A DNA stretch of 64,000 nucleotides from Chromera velia (taxonomy: Eukaryota; Sar; Chromeraceae), in assembly GCA_018398765.1 (NCBI GenBank), contig JAHBMJ010000455.1:50367-114366 (forward strand), in the 5' to 3' direction. A model generated the notes under the pieces. The model was not told where the DNA came from. It did not search any database and was given only the letters and a program-made list of their open reading frames with translations. A program made the translations under genes and the position numbers. Shown piece after piece: positions 48,258 to 57,575 of the stretch. Numbering within the stretch: the stretch's first letter is position 1; every line of letters begins with the position of its first letter.

Positions 48258-48736
48258 AGTTAGACTAAGATGACATTTCAACTAGCATTTCAAGTCATAT
48301 TATTTCTAGGCGCCGCACATACAAAAAAAAAAAAAGAAAAAAAAAGTTGGGATTCATAGTGACCAGATTTGATTTCAATGATAGGATTTGGTTTGATTTG
48401 ATTTGAGCTTCAAGCTCAAATCTGACCAGATTTGAGGTAGATTTGAGGTTGAAGTATAGAGGTCACTCTCGATAGTACTGAAGCCGACATAACATAGTCG
48501 ACACCACTATAGCAAATCTCAAAAAGCCCTAAAGATAAGAAAATCACTAAAAATTAGACCAAAAGCTAAATTAAGACTCTCAAAATTATAATGAGCTATT
48601 GTTAAAGCTAAGAGCTTACATAAGTTAAGAGCTTACAATTATATTACTCCCTCTTTCTGTAAGCCACACTTTCTTCGCATAGCCGGCAGTATATACTAAT
48701 GCGGCCTTCTTATTGTTATGACCTGTGAGATTGTTT
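48258..48736. repeat. Copy 2 of the direct repeat of about 480 bp
   Basis: It is about 95 percent identical to 42027-42502 and begins right after the LINE tail. Unlike copy 1, it continues into the rest of the CTAGGCGC element. Confidence 0.8.
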
Positions 48737-49379
48737 GATATCATTGATTGGTTTGATAAAGGGGGACCCAACAAGAGCCCAAGACAAAGAAAGAAGCATA
48801 AAAACTGCCACAGGACAATAAAGAACCACTTCAAAGTTCAAACCCTCAATCAAAACTTGAATGTCTGGAGAATAGATTGGATGGATGACGTCTTTTTCAC
48901 TGAACAGACATTTGAAAAAGCTTTTGGGTGTTCATATTCATTTGAAACCGATAAAAAAATCTTTTTGTGATCATTTTTTTTTTTTGACGCACAAAAAAGT
49001 GTGAAGAGTCATTTGATTCTATGCCAAAAGAGACTGGATGACGGATTTAAGGTTAAAAGGTCAGATTTGAAGTAGATTTAATATGATTTGATAGGCCGTA
49101 TCATACTAAAGTTTCTCAGGCCTAAGATTTGATTTGAGGTTAGTAAGCCCTACTTCAAATCAAATCAAATCAAATCAAATCTGGTCACTAAGTTGGGAAG
49201 GCCTAATTTTTTTTTTCTTTTTTTTTATTTTTTTATTTCAAGTGCCTCCAAAAGGAAAAGAATCACTTTCGACTCTAAAACTTACTTTTCCACACAAAAT
49301 TTACTTTTCCTTTATATATAAAAAAAAAAAGTTGAGGACGCCTAATTTTTTTTTCTTTTTTTGTATGTGCGGCGCCTAG
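48306..49379. mobile_element. hAT-like non-autonomous element, 1074 bp, palindromic interior
   Basis: The ends CTAGGCGCCGCACATACAAAAA and complement are flanked by TATTATTT (48298-48305) and CATTATTT (49380-49387), an 8-bp duplication with one mismatch. The interior contains repeated (GATTT)n words on the left and their complement (AAATC)n near 49150-49180, so much of the element can fold back on itself. There is no transposase frame. Confidence 0.8.
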
Positions 49380-49387
49380 CATTATTT

Positions 49388-50091
49388 CAACTTGTCTGCA
49401 AAAGAAGCAAGAATTTAAGCCTAATTTTTAGGTTACTTTAAGCCTGAGTATTTTTAGGTTACGACGTATCTTCACTGGCATGCAAACTCGATCGCGTTTT
49501 CACAACTTTCTAGCTCATGGATGAGCTTCTTACCGTGTTTGTTTTCAAGCGGCAGGGAGGAGGAAGGGAAAGGGGGACAGCTGCGAGGGAAGCTTTGAAA
49601 TTCCCCTTTTCCCCTTCTTCGGTTTTCCGCTCCTCCTCCGTCTTGTCTCTTCTGTTTTCCCTTCCCTTCCCCCAGCCCTTTCTCGTTTTTTTTTCTCTTA
49701 GTTCTGTTTGTTTTTTCTTTTGTTTTCTTTCTGCGTCGGTAGTTTTTGATCCTTCGGTGGATCCTTCGTGTCTCTGAATTTCTTTCTTCTTGCATGCCTG
49801 TCTTCCTTCCCTCAGGCCATTCGATCCTTCGCCTATTCCGTCAATTCGTCCCTCGATCGAGTTCTTTCTTGGACCTGCAGGGGCGCCACTCCTTGCTGCC
49901 GAGCTGGGGTTTTTCCTTCACCGACACATTCCACGCAGCAGCTGTTAAATATTCATTCATCCACATGGGTTGCGAGTGCGTAGATGGACTGAACATCAAA
50001 GCCCCCAGCTAAACGAAAGAGGAGTGAGTAGTCAGCAAGCAAGGGGGGCGGACGGAAAATAGAGACAAAGAAAGCATTTAAGGCAGAAAGG
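49388..50091. other. Spacer, 3' flank of the coiled-coil gene
   Basis: No gene was recognised. The stretch is pyrimidine-rich (49560-49720). It probably includes the 3' untranslated region of the minus-strand gene ending at 50092. Confidence 0.5.
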
Positions 50092-50808
50092 TCACAAAAA
50101 CATTCCTGCATCAAGAGACTGCCCTCCTGAGCCACACTCTCTGTAGACGTCTCCGCCTTCCTTCCCATCTTCTCCTTTCTCCCGTCTCCGGCTCTCCTCT
50201 TCATCCTCAAAATCCATATCGCCGAACTGAGGCTTTGCCTTTCCGTCTTCCCCCCCTTTCTCTCTTGTCCGCATCTCCTCTTCGTCATCCTCAAAATCCA
50301 TATCGCCGAACTGAGGCTTTGGCTTTCCGTCTTCCCCCCCTTTCTCTCTTGTCCGCATCTCCTCTTCGTCATCCTCAAAATCCATATCTCCAAACTGCGC
50401 CAGGGGGTGCGAGGGAACAGCAGCAGCAGGGGGCGCCGCAGGGGCAACGACCTCCGCCTCCAGCTGTTGCTCTACTCCCCCCTCTCTGTCCACCCCCGTT
50501 GAGGCAGACGGGGTGGCTGCAGTGGCCAGACGTGCTGCCTCAAGGAGGTTCTCCCTGTCAGCCACCCTCTCAGGAAGGGGACCGCACTGACGAGACTCCA
50601 ACTCCTTGATCTTCTCCTGAATCCTCTCCAGCCTTTTCTTCTTCACAGACACCGCGTGCCAATTCTCCACAGCAGCCTCCTTGATCTCTTGGTCCTCTCC
50701 TTCCTGTACACACACAGACAGACAAGATACAGAGGCAAGCAGGGAACGGAAAAGAACAGTGAATGCAAAGAAGAAAGACCATTGAGACGCAGTCGCACGC
50801 ACACACAC

Positions 50809-50861
<53 letters not shown>

Positions 50862-51938
50862 AAGAAAGAGAGAAACAGAGGCAAACCGACTGAGAGGGAC
50901 AACACGAGAGGACGTAATGTTGCCAGGCAGGCCTGGAGGACAGCTTATGCAGTTGCAACCTCTTCTCCTGTGACTCTTGCCTTCTTTTCTCCTGCTTTTT
51001 CTGCATGGATCTCTCCACTCTTGTTTTCAGAAAGAGGCGGCAGGGGCAGACAGAGACACGCAGGCACCCACCGGTGGACAAGATGGCAAACAAAGAAACA
51101 GACAGAGGCCGTCGAAGCATGAGCTCACGCAAAAGACGAGAGAGAAAGAGAAGGGGAGCGGCTGGGGCACATGGGAAAGGCCAAGAAAAGCAGGTGCGCC
51201 TATAGGGGGGCAGGCAAACTGCGCCGAAGACGTTCCCTGACAGACAAAGAGTTTGGTTCCCTGACAAAGAGTTTGGTTCCCTGACAGACAAAGAGGACGA
51301 TGTCATCAAGACGGAGAGGCCTGACAGGTTGACAGAGCGGTCAGAAGGGCGATGGGCACACAGGGTTCATTCAACGAAGAGAGACCGGAGTCGTGACGAG
51401 CCTGGCCGAGCTAAACCAAAGCAAAACAATGGAAGAACGCAGAGAAAGGCTGTGACTTACAGGGTCGAACTGCAACAGTTCCTCAATGGATCTCTCTGCA
51501 GAAATGTAGACAGAGAGGAACACACATGCATACAACAGCAGGTGCTGCCTCCATCTTAGCAGTCTTGCAATCCAGGAAGCTCAGTCTGATAGGACCGACG
51601 ATGCAGGACAAGAATTGGGTCTGCATTTCCTCCAACAGCAATCTCGTTTTCGTGTCTTTCTTCATCGATTACCTGCCGTTGAGACCTCATGATGTTCTGA
51701 GCGCACAAAGAAAGGAGCTGTGACTGGAACTGTCAGGATTCTGTCCATTCTTTTGATGAATGTCCACTTCATTCATTGTTTTCCACAGCCTGACCGACCG
51801 ACCCAGATGTTGAAGAGAGTTGAGGACCTCCTTCTCCAGGTCCCGCAGCAGGGGGACGCTCTCTGGGAGGTCGTCCTTGGGCTGCAAGGGCACCAGTTGT
51901 CCTCGCACGTTTTTCTTTGGGATGTACACTTCGACCAT
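50092..51938 (-). CDS. Coiled-coil protein with acidic 28-residue repeats, 4 exons
   Basis: Predicted exons on the minus strand are 51938-51803, 51495-51461, 51019-50960 (weak acceptor, tentative) and 50703-50092. Phases agree and give 280 residues. The N-terminus (MVEVYIPKKNVRGQLVPLQ) leads into heptad-rich helices (LLRDLEKEVLNSLQHLERSIEELLQ and VKKKRLERIQEKIKELE), then an Ala/Pro linker. Next come three near-identical copies of a 28-residue acidic unit starting QFGDMDFEDDEEEMRTREKG, encoded by 84-bp DNA repeats (about 50175-50400). I do not recognise the family. The helices suggest an oligomerising or scaffold protein. No signal or membrane segment is present. The start is 600 bp from the divergent gene at 52538. 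Confidence 0.65.
50160..50400. repeat. 84-bp coding tandem repeat, about 2.7 copies
   Basis: Two adjacent 84-bp units differ at only a few bases, and a third, more diverged unit follows toward the 3' end of the gene. The unit length preserves the frame. Confidence 0.85.
50812..50874. repeat. (GA)n microsatellite in intron
   Basis: AGAG dinucleotides pass into AAAG units inside the last intron of the coiled-coil gene. On the coding strand this is a (CT)n tract. Confidence 0.9.
51243..51282. repeat. Exact 20-bp tandem duplication in intron
   Basis: GACAAAGAGTTTGGTTCCCT occurs twice without a mismatch. A partial third copy (GACAGACAAAGAG) follows. It is a second exact 20-bp duplication in this window. 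Confidence 0.95.
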
Positions 51939-52537
51939 TGCGTCAAGATTTGACGATAGAACAGAAAGTGGAGACGGAAGCAGTCTCAACAGAAATGGAG
52001 AGTGTTTGAGGACTACACGGACACCTACTGCAGAAATCTGTGCTGCACAAGATGAATGCCTGACTGAACTTCTGACACAATGCACCACGCTCACTCATGC
52101 GCTGCTCAAGCCATGACAAGGGATGTTCAAAGGACCTCAGACACGAATCGAAGACACTATTGGCATGGAATCCAGGTGGATCGAGCCTGGAATTTAAGCT
52201 CGCACCGACGCGGTACGTCGCGATCTTTTTTGAGGTCGCGAGGGCGCCAGGAGTCCGCCTGCATGAATTGTATGCATATTGTATGCATGCATATGCGCAT
52301 GCATGCATGAACTAAAAAATGCTGCAGCTGTAATAGCTAGCTGCTGTATATAGAATGAATGATCGAAGTTCGATTTGAGCCCGTGCAAGCTTGAAACTCC
52401 TCCAGCCTTTCTCTTGCATCGCGCTGGCTTGAAATCTCAAGCCAGAAAGCTGTACCGCTCCATCATTTGCGGTTCGTCCGCTTGTTTCACTTCATTTCTT
52501 TTTCGAAATCTGCCCAAGCTCTGCAGAAGGTTAAACA
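51939..52537. promoter_or_regulatory. Divergent intergenic region with TGCATGC cluster
   Basis: The 599 bp lie between two start codons pointing away from each other, so they should hold both promoters. The region includes a GCGC-rich stretch (52200-52250) and a dense TGCATGCA cluster (52270-52312). In apicomplexans TGCATGCA is a known ApiAP2 target word. A role here is inferred. Confidence 0.4.
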
Positions 52538-53314
52538 ATGTTTGAAGCGAACGCAACTAACATTACCATCTGCGTCATCCTTGTACTGACCATCGGTGTG
52601 GTCACTTACGCACGATTTAAGAATTGGAGTTTCACCCGAAAACCCCGTGAGGGAGGCTCTCACGCACCTGCAGAAGGTGCAGCTACAGGTTCAACCGACC
52701 GCCCCCCCCGCACTGTTGTCTACGAGACAGTTGACAGCCATACACTGTCCAAGGACGGCCCCCCTCCTGTAGAGGAGGATCTGGAGGCAGGAAAGGAGAG
52801 TGGGTACGTGTACCGACAGGGGATGAGTGCCTCGTTTGCCGAGACTGCAGTGCCAGAGAGGGCAAACAGCTTCACGGATCTCCACCGAACATGCGCCATG
52901 GTTTGTGTGGAGCACAAGAGCCAATCTATTCACATGCATGGGAGGGAGAGAGGTGCCATGCACAAGCCTGTGCACGACGACAGCAGCAGTCGAGGTCCCG
53001 ACTCCCCCGGATCCTCGATCGATCTAGGGTTCCAATCTCTCGACGGTCTGGAGAAGAAAAAGAACCAGAGACACATGTACGAGGTGAAGACATTCGGCAA
53101 GACGTACAAACACGACGAGGTAGGGGAGCTGCAGAAGAGCCACATGGAGGAGGGGGGAGGAGGGGCAGACACACCGATTCCCTGGGATTCGTATGACGAG
53201 CTTGCAGAGCCGATCGAGGAAGTGGATGTGTTTCCGTTCGTTGAAGTGTACCATCCTCCTGAGGTGGAGAAGGAAAGGGGGGTGTCGGGAGACAGCAGAG
53301 GGGACGGCATCTGA
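52538..53314 (+). CDS. Single-pass membrane protein, uncharacterised
   Basis: A single exon of 258 codons ends in TGA. After a short N-terminus (MFEANATN, with a possible N-glycosylation site NAT) there is one hydrophobic segment at about residues 9-27 (ITICVILVLTIGVVTYARF). Basic residues follow (KNW...RKPR), which suggests the N-terminus is outside and the tail in the cytosol. The remaining 220 residues are hydrophilic, with acidic, Ser/Pro- and Gly-rich stretches and no domain I recognise. The C-terminal part (YDELAEPIEEVDVFPFVEVYHPPEVE) is acidic with aromatic residues. It is divergently arranged with the coiled-coil gene. Coding status rests on the long uninterrupted frame and sensible composition. 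Confidence 0.65.
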   Translation: MFEANATNITICVILVLTIGVVTYARFKNWSFTRKPREGGSHAPAEGAATGSTDRPPRTVVYETVDSHTLSKDGPPPVEEDLEAGKESGYVYRQGMSASFAETAVPERANSFTDLHRTCAMVCVEHKSQSIHMHGRERGAMHKPVHDDSSSRGPDSPGSSIDLGFQSLDGLEKKKNQRHMYEVKTFGKTYKHDEVGELQKSHMEEGGGGADTPIPWDSYDELAEPIEEVDVFPFVEVYHPPEVEKERGVSGDSRGDGI

Positions 53315-55200
53315 AACTAGATCGGATGCCCTGGAAGGTTTCATAATCAAAGGAAGCTTCTCTTTCTGGTTCATTTGGCACGCAGTTGGTAGAATTGCAA
53401 GTAATGACGGCCTCTCCGGCTGTCAGTGATAGGCGAAAATTCAAATTCAAATGCATGCGGTCAGATGAAGGTCGGAAAAGCTGGTGACACGCTGACAAAG
53501 CGGATGATGGCAGCGTGGGGAGAGAAGAGAGCTGCATAGAGAGACTGCCTCGATCGATCCAAGTCCCGCTCGCCTTTTGTACCTTGAGAGAGATCTTGAT
53601 CGAGTCGACCACCTAGCTGGCTCCAAGAGTGGGAGATGAGCTTCATTCGGTAAAGCCAAATCAAAAGACAGTCTCACCAGTAGAGCCGAAAATCGGAAAC
53701 AATGAGGGCAAGGAAGGGTCATGGAGAAAGTGGTCATGGAGAAAGTGATCTGCAGCGAATGGTAGTCATCAAATCTTCGCCTTGTGAAAATTGTTTCTTT
53801 TTCCCATAGCTGCAAAAATGCCCTAAAGAATTACTAAAAGGTTGGATGCTAGGTTGGATGTTACTGTGCTAACATAATTTAGATCTAGATTTAGATCTTT
53901 AAAAAAATCTTAGATATCAAACTTGATTCCAACTTTGATCTGCATGGAAGCTATATTGAGTAGTTCTCAATTTATTAATGCAGTATAGATTCTGACTGTT
54001 TTTTTTAATTTCTGAGTACTATAGAATACAGCCAATTAATACTTCAAATTCAAGTTTATAGGTAGTATAGGCTATGCCAGGCTTTTGCCTAACCTTTTTT
54101 CGTTTTTGAGTGGAAACCTGAGTAACCTCCTTACTAGCCTCCTAATTATCCTCAATGGTAGTACTGATAGTACTGTAATGTGCTACGATGTCTCAGGCCC
54201 TAGGTCAGGCCCGTAAGTGGGCCGTAACTAGAGGCCATATATGCATAAAGAGCTACAAAACGCAACTTGAAATTAAAAAAGCTAGCGAAGTCGAAGACTT
54301 TATTATTACTACAATGAATCACAGCTCGATCTACGCGTGGTTTCGATATATATTTTTATATTATATCATGGGCTGAGTGATATAAATATATAATATAAGC
54401 AGATCATTATCTATAGATCATAATAGATGCCTAGCTTTCTCATCAGTCTTCTTTGTTCTAAATTTGTTGAATGATTGACTCTTCTATTCAATACAGATAT
54501 AGCTGTATGCAGCGTAGCAGTCACTGCAGATTTGAAGCACACGTCCGGTCACCGGTAGGGAGAAAACCAGTCTCAGCTAAGCAATTAGTAAGCATAGGTT
54601 CACGCCAAGCCCCAGGGTTCATGTTTTGATTCTGTAGTATGAAAGGGTATATGAAGTCAAATTATATTATATATTTATATTATATCTCCAGACTTGAGAA
54701 AATATAATGCCAACTTCATTTATTCATTCATTCATTCATATATTGAAACCACGCCTAGAGCTCGATCTTACTAGCTTCTTAGATTGTATGAGCCTAGATA
54801 TGAGCTTAATAGTCTTCGATTTATAGTCTCAGGCTTGAATAATCGGAATCCAAAAAATTAAAAGCTATTATATAGAAATTTGAAATTTATCATACTAAAA
54901 AACAGCCTAAAAAACGGCTAGGATCAAAAACTGCATCTTGACAAGGCTCTTTAAACTACCAATTAAATCATTATCACTAACATAAATTTAAATTATAGTT
55001 TACAGTAAAAAATCGAGCCTTAAAATTTAATATTATAGATATGACTCATATGTATGAGTACTAAGGGGGGGCATTGACTTCAAGTTTATTCCTAGCATCT
55101 GGCCTATATGTCTTTCGTCTCTTCCTTCTGTCCTGGTTACTGCTCTTGCTGCTAGCTCTCTCTCTCATGCGACCTCATACTTGACGCTCCTCCATCCGAA
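53315..55200. other. AT-rich intergenic region, no gene
   Basis: The first 500 bp may be 3' flank of the membrane-protein gene and include a 15-bp tandem duplication (GGTCATGGAGAAAGT twice, near 53717). The stretch at 53.8-55.1 kb is AT-rich with TATA words and an ATTC repeat near 54718-54740. Nothing recognisable as coding. Confidence 0.5.
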
Positions 55201-56520
55201 TGCCTTCTTCAGCATTTGCTAAGTACTTCCTATCCCTCAGTCATGACCAGCGCACTGCCTACTCCTCCTTCCTCCCAGCCCTCCCCCTACACTCCTCTGG
55301 TCCCCCGAATACACGCGTTTGTCGCTTTTAGTTGGGCAATTTGTAGTCGGGCTCGGATCCGGCCACACGTCTTGCTCACATGTTGCCCCCATTTCTCACT
55401 CAATCACTCTGCCACCCTCTTCAAGAATATCTTTGCCTCCCCTTCCATCGTCTTGTCGACCGCACTCACGAGTGGGGTGAAGTCGCACCCTCTGTCCACG
55501 CTTGCCTGCCCATGTTTCCTCTTCTTTTCTTCTGCTGCTGCTTTGAGGGCTTGAATCCAGTTCCCCTTCTCTCTCGAGGCGGCGTGTAGGTTTATCACCC
55601 TGGTATTGAAAATTGCTAGCCTCTGTAGAGCATAGGCCTCCCAGACTTGGAAGTCCCTCCTTAGTGCCGGATATCCCTGCACCTCCCTTTCCTCCCTAAT
55701 GATCGGCTCCTTTGCGTGGACTGCTCCCGTGGGGTATGCTTCCGCTGCTAGACTCACCCATGTACGGTTGACTTCGTCATGTCGCAGCGTGGGCAGTCCC
55801 CCTACTGGGCAGTTAAGAGCATGTTGCAGACTCCACCTTCCCCTGCATTCTTCACATCTGCTCTTCTCCTCTGATATCGGATTGTCATCGCATCTTGGAA
55901 TTTGTCTGGGCTGAGATTCATTCCGTGTTCTTTCAGGGGGATGGCCGTCAGCCATCCTGACTGCCTCTTTTCTTTTGACTGCCTGACTTCTTCACACTGG
56001 TCCTCACTGGCTGTCTGCCCTGACTGGCTGCCTAACCTCTCCCACTCCTTCTCTACTGCTTCTTTTACTGCTTCTTTGTGGGTTGCCCTTGCCTTCTGCC
56101 CCCTCTTCACATGCTCGTCTGCGTCTATGTCCTCTCCTCGAAGGATGGCCTCTGTGATCGCTTCACTGGCTGCAGCTGAGGTCTTGTAGTCCCTATCCGC
56201 TGTTTCGGTAGGTTTGGGGATGCCTAGGCCTAGCAGTTGGACCGAGAGGGCGGCAGCGTCTCTCAGCTATACGTCGTATTGGATGGGGGGCCCTCCATTC
56301 CGTTGTCCTTTCATCAGGGCGGGGATGAGGCGGTCTCTGATCGTGCTTTCTAGCTGCCCCATCTGTCCCCCTACCCCTGGCACCACCCGCACCATAAACT
56401 TCCATTCATGCTGCACAGATTTGGAACAGGCTGCGTATGCTTCATGTGGGGCAAATTTTGCTGCTGTTGCGACTCTTTCCACGTTTCCGGCCCACTCTTT
56501 CACCTTCTCCTGCACTCATT
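55200..56520 (-). pseudogene. Retroelement ORF remnant (reverse-transcriptase-associated C-terminal part)
   Basis: A minus-strand frame from 56515 reads WAGNVERVATAAKFAPHEAYAACSKSVQHEWKFMVRVVP, then LESTIRDRLIPALM, an in-frame TAG (56267-56269) and LLGLGIPKPTETADRDY. It continues to [30 protein letters not shown]. After a frameshift near 55860 the second frame gives [29 protein letters not shown]. The order LGIPxP, WLTAxPLKEHxxxLxxxxFxDAxxxRY, CxxC...HALxCxxGGxxxxRHxE is one I associate with the region after the polymerase in a group of eukaryotic retroelements. The catalytic polymerase motifs lie outside or are lost. It is broken by a stop and a frameshift. Confidence 0.6.
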
Positions 56521-57575
56521 TCTTTCTGTGTGCATCCGTGCCTACGTGCCCCCCTAGGAGACGCATCCCCTCTACTATCTACAGGTCGGGGAACTCTGTA
56601 AAAGTATATGAGTACTACGCCTATACTAAGTAGATATAAACCTATAAACCTATATAAACCTTTTGCCCCTCTGCCAGATAGCCTCAGATCGGAACGAGAA
56701 AGCCATTCAGATAAAGGAAAAATGATGCCGCGTATGCTTTTTCTTCAATTGTAAACTATTTACGGCACAGGCTAGACCTGTGCGGGCCGGCCAGGGAGGT
56801 CTGATGCATCTAGACGCTTTCCTTGGGAGCTGCACGTCGGACATTCGGCATTGGAGCGGGAGGCCAATCCTCCGGATATAAATCCTAATCCTAATCCTAA
56901 CTAGCAGATCATATAGACATAAAAACTACTATATACTAGACCTACTAAAGCCGATAGGCCCGATACAAGCTGGCTGGTAAATGCTGGTACGTAACTACCG
57001 TAAAGGCGGTCGGCACTAGTGTCGGCAGCCTGTCACAGTGTCAGTGTACACTGTGTCACAACTTTTGTTTTGAGATGAATTGACTTTGCCTGTTGATTGA
57101 AATCAAATTTTAATGAAAATACTATTTGACTTGGAATCTACTAGCAAGGACTCCTGGGAATTGGACCCCAAGTGCCCAAGCTATAAGCCCCAACCACTGG
57201 CAGCTTTATGCGGCCACGCTGTACAACATAATAGGGGCATCACAATCGGCTTGCGATACACAGACACATACAAAGAGACTCGAAGAGGCTTCGAATTGCG
57301 CCCCACGTTCCCAGTCACTGAAAGGAGCAAAGGGACCTCAGTCAAGGGGAGGGGGGGAGTCGTTGCAGGGACGTGCCGGTACTTTGAAACAGACAGGGGT
57401 AAAAAGGGATTGACACAAGGATTCTATACTGTGCATGCACGCATCACTGAGAGACGAATGTACAAATCAAGGAGGGACCCATACAGACACGCCAGAAATG
57501 CAGACAACGGACGACAGAAGGAAGAACAACTCAAACGAATGTCTCTCCTGCAATAGGAATCCCTCACTCACTCAA
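56521..57575. other. Spacer, probably including 3' flank of the methyltransferase gene
   Basis: The stretch contains a short CCTAAT repeat (56882-56902) and dispersed-repeat words (GCACGTCGGACATTCGG near 56840). A plus-strand frame at 57113-57556 has no recognisable content and runs antisense to the 3' flank of the methyltransferase gene, so I did not call it. Confidence 0.45.

Noticed and set aside
43555-56269. In-frame TAG in three transposon frames (43555, 46031, 56267), suggesting UAG might be read as an amino acid
   Set aside because: All three elements also carry frameshifts or gaps, and the glycosyltransferase gene ends naturally at TAG (22358), so ordinary decay explains it.
56882-56902. 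Telomere-like CCTAAT repeats
   Set aside because: Only about three to four units inside a dispersed repeat, with genes on both sides.
57113-57556. 147-codon plus-strand frame
   Set aside because: No recognisable content, and it lies antisense to the 3' flank of the methyltransferase gene.
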